The translations under genes were made by a program, and so were the position numbers. Below are positions 60,125 through 64,000 of a stretch of DNA of 64,000 nucleotides, one piece after another. The DNA lies in contig NZ_JBDIVF010000010.1 of NCBI RefSeq assembly GCF_039631355.1, forward strand, positions 43,082 through 107,081, written 5' to 3'. Numbering within the stretch: position 1 is the first letter of the stretch; each line of letters opens with the position of its first letter. Source of the stretch: Uliginosibacterium paludis (GTDB lineage: Bacteria; Pseudomonadota; Gammaproteobacteria; Burkholderiales; Rhodocyclaceae). The notes under the pieces were generated by a model that did not search any database, was not told the DNA's origin, and saw nothing but the letters and a program-made list of their open reading frames with translations.

Positions 60125-60287
60125 GTCTAACGAGGGTGTAGAAAAATCCCCTTCACCGAGATGAGGGGGCGACTTCGGGGGGCGTCAGCCCCTCCCGGAG
60201 GGGCGATTGTTCAATACAGCGCGTTTTGAGCGGTCGGTTTTCGTGTTGGTCCATGCTTGAAATTGCAAACCGGTTTTTTCTACTACC
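60125..60287 (-). repeat. degenerate cassette boundary (attC site 2 remnant)
   Basis: On the minus strand an R' box GTTAGAC (60125-60131) is present just before the DUF4279 start, but no R'' box is visible near the stop of the next gene. The region between has a strong CCCCTCC-CGGAGGGG hairpin (60189-60205) and a GGGGATTTTTC segment, so the attC may be damaged by a small insertion. Confidence 0.45.
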
Positions 60288-60887
60288 TCAGCGTTTGAGA
60301 TCAGTGGATGCCAGCTTGCTGGCAGTCCCCGGGATTGAATTGTTAGGGCTTCGGAAAAACCCGGGGCGCAACAAACCAACCACGCCGGAAACCAAGAGCA
60401 GAACCGCAAGGAGGTCGATTAAAAGACTACCAAGGATATGCTCCCTTTCGAATCGGCTCACTGTGATACTTGCGCCGCGTGCTGATGCGATAGGGCATGC
60501 ACCACCGCTGGTGATCGTGACGTAGTAGGTACCGTGACCGAGACGAAAGTTGTCCCCGGCTACGAACGTTTGAGTGTTTGCCCAGCCGACCTCGCTCGCA
60601 GTACTGATGCTGTCGGCATGCCGAGATATGATTTGATTATCACCATCTTGTACGGTGAAAAGAATATCGCAAGGAAACGACTTTTCGTTCAATCGAAAAT
60701 TGCCGTCCACTTTCGGCGTTGAAACCTCAATCCGATAGTCGCCGGCAAATCTTACTGGAAGTTCCAAGCGAACTCTTGCACTTGCTGCTAAGGGAAACGG
60801 CCTGACATCGATTTTAGGGGCGAATTTACTGAACTCAAGCAACACAGCTGCAATGACAAAACCCAAGAATTGCAAGCGTCTTCTCAT
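60288..60887 (-). CDS. two-helix membrane/periplasmic cassette protein
   Basis: 199 residues. A basic start and hydrophobic helix (about 5-20, LQFLGFVIAAVLLEF), a beta-rich middle of about 125 residues (RVRLELPVRFAGDYRIEVS, YYVTITSGGACP) and a second helix near the end (about 150-175, LGSLLIDLLAVLLLVSGVVGLL). The central domain is probably periplasmic. No family recognised. Third gene from the presumed array start; attC-like site 3 lies just before its start codon. Confidence 0.65.
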   Translation of the reverse strand: MRRRLQFLGFVIAAVLLEFSKFAPKIDVRPFPLAASARVRLELPVRFAGDYRIEVSTPKVDGNFRLNEKSFPCDILFTVQDGDNQIISRHADSISTASEVGWANTQTFVAGDNFRLGHGTYYVTITSGGACPIASARGASITVSRFEREHILGSLLIDLLAVLLLVSGVVGLLRPGFFRSPNNSIPGTASKLASTDLKR

Positions 60888-60892
60888 GAAAG

Positions 60893-60982
60893 GCCTAGCG
60901 CGGAAGTGAGGGGTCGCCGGAGCGAAGCGCAGGGAACCAAAAGCGCAGCTTTTGGCTATCCCTCTCGACTGCAGAGTTAGCC
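60893..60982 (-). repeat. attC-like site 3
   Basis: On the minus strand from GGCTAAC to GCTAGGC, 90 bases, with the same outer arms as site 1 (CTGCA-R-TCGAGAGGGA at one side and GCTCCGGC-x-x-CCCCTCA-x-TTC at the other) but a different central hairpin (CCAAAAGC...GCTTTTGG). Shared arms with variable centres are what is expected of attC sites of one integron family. Confidence 0.75.
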
Positions 60983-60992
60983 GAATAGTGTG

Positions 60993-61220
60993 TCACGGCG
61001 CTTTGCATTGACATTCTCCGAGGTTCTTTGCATCGGACAACATGTGCCTCGGATATTTCTGGACCAACTCCGCAGCCATACCAACCGTCTTGCACTGTGC
61101 TTCGCATTGCGCAAGCTGTGAGGGCTGCGTGGATCGCCAGTATGCAAATCCGGCAAGCAATGCAATTACAACCCCAAACCCGAGGATCACAGTGGTGCCG
61201 GGACTGAGGGATATCTTCAT
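60993..61220 (-). CDS. small membrane cassette protein with paired cysteines
   Basis: 75 residues: one transmembrane helix (about 10-28, VILGFGVVIALLAGFAYW) and a small outer domain with C-x3-C (CEAQC) and C-x-C (CQC) pairs, perhaps two disulfides. No family recognised. Lies between attC-like sites 3 and 4. Confidence 0.6.
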   Translation of the reverse strand: MKISLSPGTTVILGFGVVIALLAGFAYWRSTQPSQLAQCEAQCKTVGMAAELVQKYPRHMLSDAKNLGECQCKAP

Positions 61221-61222
61221 TG

Positions 61223-61318
61223 GGCTAACGTTGAAAGTAACCTGCTGCCGGAGTTGCGCAGCAACGGAGGGAAACCAAAGCGAAGCTTTGGGCAGTCAGG
61301 TTGACTGAAAGGTTAGGC
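61223..61318 (-). repeat. attC-like site 4
   Basis: On the minus strand from GCCTAAC (RYYYAAC) to GTTAGCC, 96 bases, with complementary AACCTG...CAGGTT arms and a CCAAAGC-TTC-GCTTTGG central hairpin like that of site 3. Confidence 0.75.
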
Positions 61319-61337
61319 GAGCGGTGATAAATTTTAA

Positions 61338-61703
61338 TTAGTCCCAATGAAGTAACCGTTCGTTACCTGCCTCAATTTCGAGGAATACACTTGAGCGTGG
61401 ATTGATTTCCGGAAATTCGTGGCCGGGGTCGCAACGAACAATGCAGCCTAGTTCTTTGGCAAGATGCCGCCCCAGCGCTGGGCATGAAGACCAAACACTG
61501 CTATTTCGTACCCAGATGCTGAGGAAGCCATCTTCGCTGGGTTGCAGAATCACCGTGATACTCCCGGAGTGAAATGTCAGCCCTACATCCTCGTGGGCAC
61601 AGCTCTGCTGCAGCGGCCCGAGGCTCTGCGACAGCAGCAGAATGACAGCATTTCCGCTGTCAATCTTTGCATAAACCTCGATATCGAAGGCTTCAGCGTT
61701 CAT
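61338..61703 (-). CDS. hypothetical cassette protein
   Basis: 121 residues from ATG 61703, soluble, with SGSITVILQPSEDGFLSIWV and a Cys/His-containing LGCIVRCDPGHEFPE segment. No family recognised. First gene of the array in the direction of transcription, six bases after attC-like site 5. Confidence 0.6.
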   Translation of the reverse strand: MNAEAFDIEVYAKIDSGNAVILLLSQSLGPLQQSCAHEDVGLTFHSGSITVILQPSEDGFLSIWVRNSSVWSSCPALGRHLAKELGCIVRCDPGHEFPEINPRSSVFLEIEAGNERLLHWD

Positions 61704-61706
61704 CGC

Positions 61707-61753
61707 GCCTAACTCGTTAGTAGACGGACCCGAGGGTCCGTCTACGGTTAATA
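61707..61753 (-). repeat. short attC/attI-like site 5
   Basis: GCCTAAC (61707-61713; GTTAGGC on the minus strand), then a perfect 12-bp hairpin (61720-61731 with 61734-61745) and GTTAATA. This is a compact attC layout at the upstream end of the array, where an integron would have attI. No integrase gene follows. Confidence 0.6.
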
Positions 61754-62012
61754 GTGCGGACAGACATAAAACGCGCTAAATGATTGATCAATAAAGAGCA
61801 GAATCCCGTCCGATCCGTATACGCGTATCAATATACGGACAGAGAGCGAGGCACGATAGCGCATGAATGCCCGCTTTCCGTGCGTATGTTTGAAGGTCCG
61901 TTCTTGGCCGATTGCCGCCAACTGATCACTTCGGCCAGCACGCAGGCATCATAACAACAGCGCCGTGATCACATTGGTTCAGAGGGGGCGATCAAGTTCA
62001 CCGGATTGCGCA
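61754..62012. other. AT-rich gap upstream of the cassette array
   Basis: No gene. A perfect 8-bp inverted repeat TCCGTATA-N10-TATACGGA lies at 61814-61839 and could be an operator. No intI fragment was seen. Confidence 0.5.
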
Positions 62013-62489
62013 TCACTCCGTCTGCGGCCGCAGATCAAGCGTCATGAAGACGCTGTACGGATCAAGGCGGTAGTCGCCAAACGGACCGCATTCCCTGAAT
62101 CCGACGCTTTCATAGAGCCGGCGCGCCGCATCGAAAGCAGCGGGCGTTCCGGTCTCCAGACTCAGGCGCGTGTAAGCTCGCCGTTTCGCCTCGACCAGGA
62201 TGTGCTCCAGCACAGCCCGACCCGCCCCCCTGCGCCGAAGCGCGGCAGGTGTGCGCATCGACTTGATCTCGCCGTGCTCGGGCGAGAGCTGCCTGAGCGC
62301 GCCACAGCCCAGCAACAAGCCGCCTTCTCGCACCGACCAGAACGTGATGTCCGGCGTTTTCAGCCTCGATACATCCAGCGCATGCACGCTCTCGGGCGGC
62401 GAGAGCTCATGCATGTTGCGCAAATGTTCCTCAAGAAGCGCCAGCACATCCGGGCGCGCGGGATCATCCATCTCAATCTGCAGACTCAT
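62013..62489 (-). CDS. GNAT family N-acetyltransferase
   Basis: 158 residues from ATG 62489. The acetyl-CoA loop RRRGAGRAVLE, then LSLETGTPAAFDAARRLYESVGF, gives the standard GNAT motifs A and B; closest in style to PhnO/ElaA-like small-molecule acetyltransferases. Substrate unknown. The 307-bp gap downstream of its start (62490-62796) shows no gene. Confidence 0.88.
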   Translation of the reverse strand: MSLQIEMDDPARPDVLALLEEHLRNMHELSPPESVHALDVSRLKTPDITFWSVREGGLLLGCGALRQLSPEHGEIKSMRTPAALRRRGAGRAVLEHILVEAKRRAYTRLSLETGTPAAFDAARRLYESVGFRECGPFGDYRLDPYSVFMTLDLRPQTE

Positions 62490-62796
62490 GCACATCGCTT
62501 CCTGTCGGGGGTCGGGGAAACCGGTCGCGCAGCATCATGTCGTGGCTGCGCATGCCGGCGGTATTGCGTGACTTTAACGCTGTTTCAGACGCTTGAGGCG
62601 TCTGCATACGCACCTCTGCGCAATCGAAGCGCCGGTCGGCGCGCTGATCATCATGCCGATGCGTTAGAGTCCATGCATGCCGGTCGAACAGCGGGGCCGC
62701 CGTTTTCGTGCAGTGCTTCGATACGCGGGAATGGAGGCCGCTTGAACCAGTCTCGCGATGCCGCTCTCCACGGTCTGATACGGGTCATGGCCGATC

Positions 62797-63411
62797 ATGC
62801 AGCCCCTCAAACACAAGGACACCACATTGAGCAGTCTCTCGAACTTGCCTCAAGCGCTTCAGGACCGGGTCCGCTCGGAACTCAAATCCGGGGAATCGGT
62901 GATGTGGGCGGGACAACCGAACCCGAACAGATTCATGAGGTCCGGTTTCAAGATCTGGTTCTTCTTCATCCCGTGGACGGCTTTCTCACTTTTCTGGATC
63001 GCCGGAGCAGCCGGCTTTGAAATGCCGCATTTCGACAGCGGCTGGAGCCTCTTTCCGCTCTTCGGCCTTCCCTTCCTGCTGGTCGGAATCGGTGGCCTGT
63101 CCGCCCCCCTGTGGTTGCGCAGACGGGCTCGCTTCACGGTCTACGTCCTCACCAACCGCCGGGCAATTTCAATCGATGGCGCGAAAACGATCACGGTCAA
63201 ATCCTATCCCGCCTCAGAGATCGCAGGCATCGAACGCGTCGAGCGCCAGGACGGCTCGGGTGACCTGATTCTCAGGACCGAGTACTACCGGGACAGTGAC
63301 GGCGATCGACAAACGAGACAGCACGGATTCTTCTCCATTGATGAGGTTCGAAGCGTGGAGAACCTTGTCGAAGCGCTTCTGCGCAACAAGCAGGCTCCGT
63401 CTCAACACTGA
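62797..63411 (+). CDS. PH-like domain membrane protein
   Basis: 204 residues from ATG 62797; a TTG at 62827 with AAGGA upstream may be the real start. GESVMWAGQPNP, two transmembrane helices (about 52-72 IWFFFIPWTAFSLFWIAGAA and 85-105), then TVYVLTNRRAISIDG and a beta-rich domain are the pattern of bacterial PH-like (bPH/YdbT-type) membrane proteins. Function unknown. Confidence 0.7.
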   Translation: MQPLKHKDTTLSSLSNLPQALQDRVRSELKSGESVMWAGQPNPNRFMRSGFKIWFFFIPWTAFSLFWIAGAAGFEMPHFDSGWSLFPLFGLPFLLVGIGGLSAPLWLRRRARFTVYVLTNRRAISIDGAKTITVKSYPASEIAGIERVERQDGSGDLILRTEYYRDSDGDRQTRQHGFFSIDEVRSVENLVEALLRNKQAPSQH

Positions 63412-63555
63412 AGTGCGCCTTCCGTTTTTCTCGCGTCAGGCCTCGTCGACAGGCTCAGTTCAAGCCATCCGCCCGTTGCCGGAACGCCGCCGGCCCTGTC
63501 TCCACAGCAACGCGAAGCGCAAGCCCGCAATGCATTGGCGCCCACATCGAAGCAC

Positions 63556-63957
63556 ATGAAAACCCTCAACACGGCACGCTGCATCCTCGAACCCCTGACG
63601 CGGGCTCATGCACCGGAAATGTTCCAGGTACTCAGCGACCCGGCCCTCTACGAATTCGAGAACGCGCCGCCAGAGAGCGAAACCTGGCTTCGCAACCGTT
63701 ACGAGCGTCTGGAAGCGCGAGGCCCCGCCGACAAGTCAGAGATCTGGCTCAACTGGGTGATCCGGCTTCGCTGCGGCGCGCTTGCCGGCTACGTTCAGGC
63801 CACGGTCTTGCCGGATCGCAGCGCTCTCATCGCCTACGAACTCAACAGCCGCTACTGGCGGCAGGGTATCGGCAGTCTGGCGGTCAGTACCGTACTGGAC
63901 GAACTGCATGCGAACCATGCCATCCCGAGTTCGACAGTTCGTCGCGTAAGTTGTTGA
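63556..63957 (+). pseudogene. GNAT acetyltransferase truncated at the C-terminus
   Basis: 133 residues from ATG 63556. The RimJ-like start (TARCILEPLTRAHAPEMFQVL) and the acetyl-CoA loop (YWRQGIGSLAVSTVLDEL) are good, but after NHAI the sequence becomes unrelated (PSSTVRRVSC) and stops, so motif B (the N-x-x-S-x-x-LLxxLGF part) is missing. The break at about 63922 suggests an insertion or recombination junction at the window edge. Confidence 0.65.
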
Positions 63958-64000
63958 TTCGTATATGAGCGAATCTCAAACGTGCCCCTACAAGAAAGTG

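Noticed and set aside
61965..63020. 351-codon plus-strand frame across the GNAT and the following gap
   Set aside because: Opposite strand carries GNAT motifs; this frame has no domain and overlaps the PH-like gene.

Overview
The window looks like a GC-rich betaproteobacterial chromosome. FlhDC, CheZ and two CheV proteins, sigma-28-type promoters, and recC-recB-recD in that order all fit Betaproteobacteria. An Azoarcus/Thauera-like Rhodocyclales host is my inference, not proven by the sequence.

Region 1 (about 1-26.8 kb) is the right part of a temperate myophage prophage; its left end, including capsid genes, lies outside the window. The tail module follows the P2 gene order R, S, V, W, J, I, fibre, fibre assembly, FI, FII, E/E', T, U, D. 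Two P2-Ogr-type late promoter boxes stand upstream of V and FI, and a programmed -1 frameshift lies in gene E. Two paralogous orphan genes are inserted after S. After D comes an accessory block (13.4-18.3 kb) with five genes: a HEPN-like protein, a membrane/coiled-coil protein, a DUF2971 protein, a lipoprotein and a two-helix membrane protein beside the repressor. A divergent switch (XRE repressor on minus; RHH protein and antirepressor on plus, with a palindromic operator) leads into early genes, among them an Ogr/Delta zinc-finger activator. A large P4-alpha-like primase-helicase follows, then an AT-rich iteron cluster that looks like a replication origin, then DUF4224 and a tyrosine integrase.

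Region 2 (27.2-31.4 kb) holds a FeeM-like acyltransferase, a LacI-family regulator and a divergent lipoprotein GH28 (polygalacturonase-like) enzyme.

Region 3 (31.5-48.7 kb) is a motility and signalling cluster on the minus strand: flhDC, motAB, cheR, a cheB-type esterase, a STAS protein, two cheV, cheY, cheZ and cheA. Sigma-28-like promoters precede motA and cheV. Two multidomain diguanylate cyclases follow, then a Nudix hydrolase and a methyl-accepting chemotaxis protein on the plus strand.

Region 4 (48.7-59.3 kb) has a YigZ-family protein, recC-recB-recD and an isochorismatase-like hydrolase.

Region 5 (59.6-61.75 kb) looks like an integron cassette array without an integrase (CALIN): four small minus-strand genes separated by attC-like repeats. 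The right edge has a GNAT, a PH-like membrane protein and a C-terminally truncated GNAT. I saw no tRNA, rRNA or CRISPR array.
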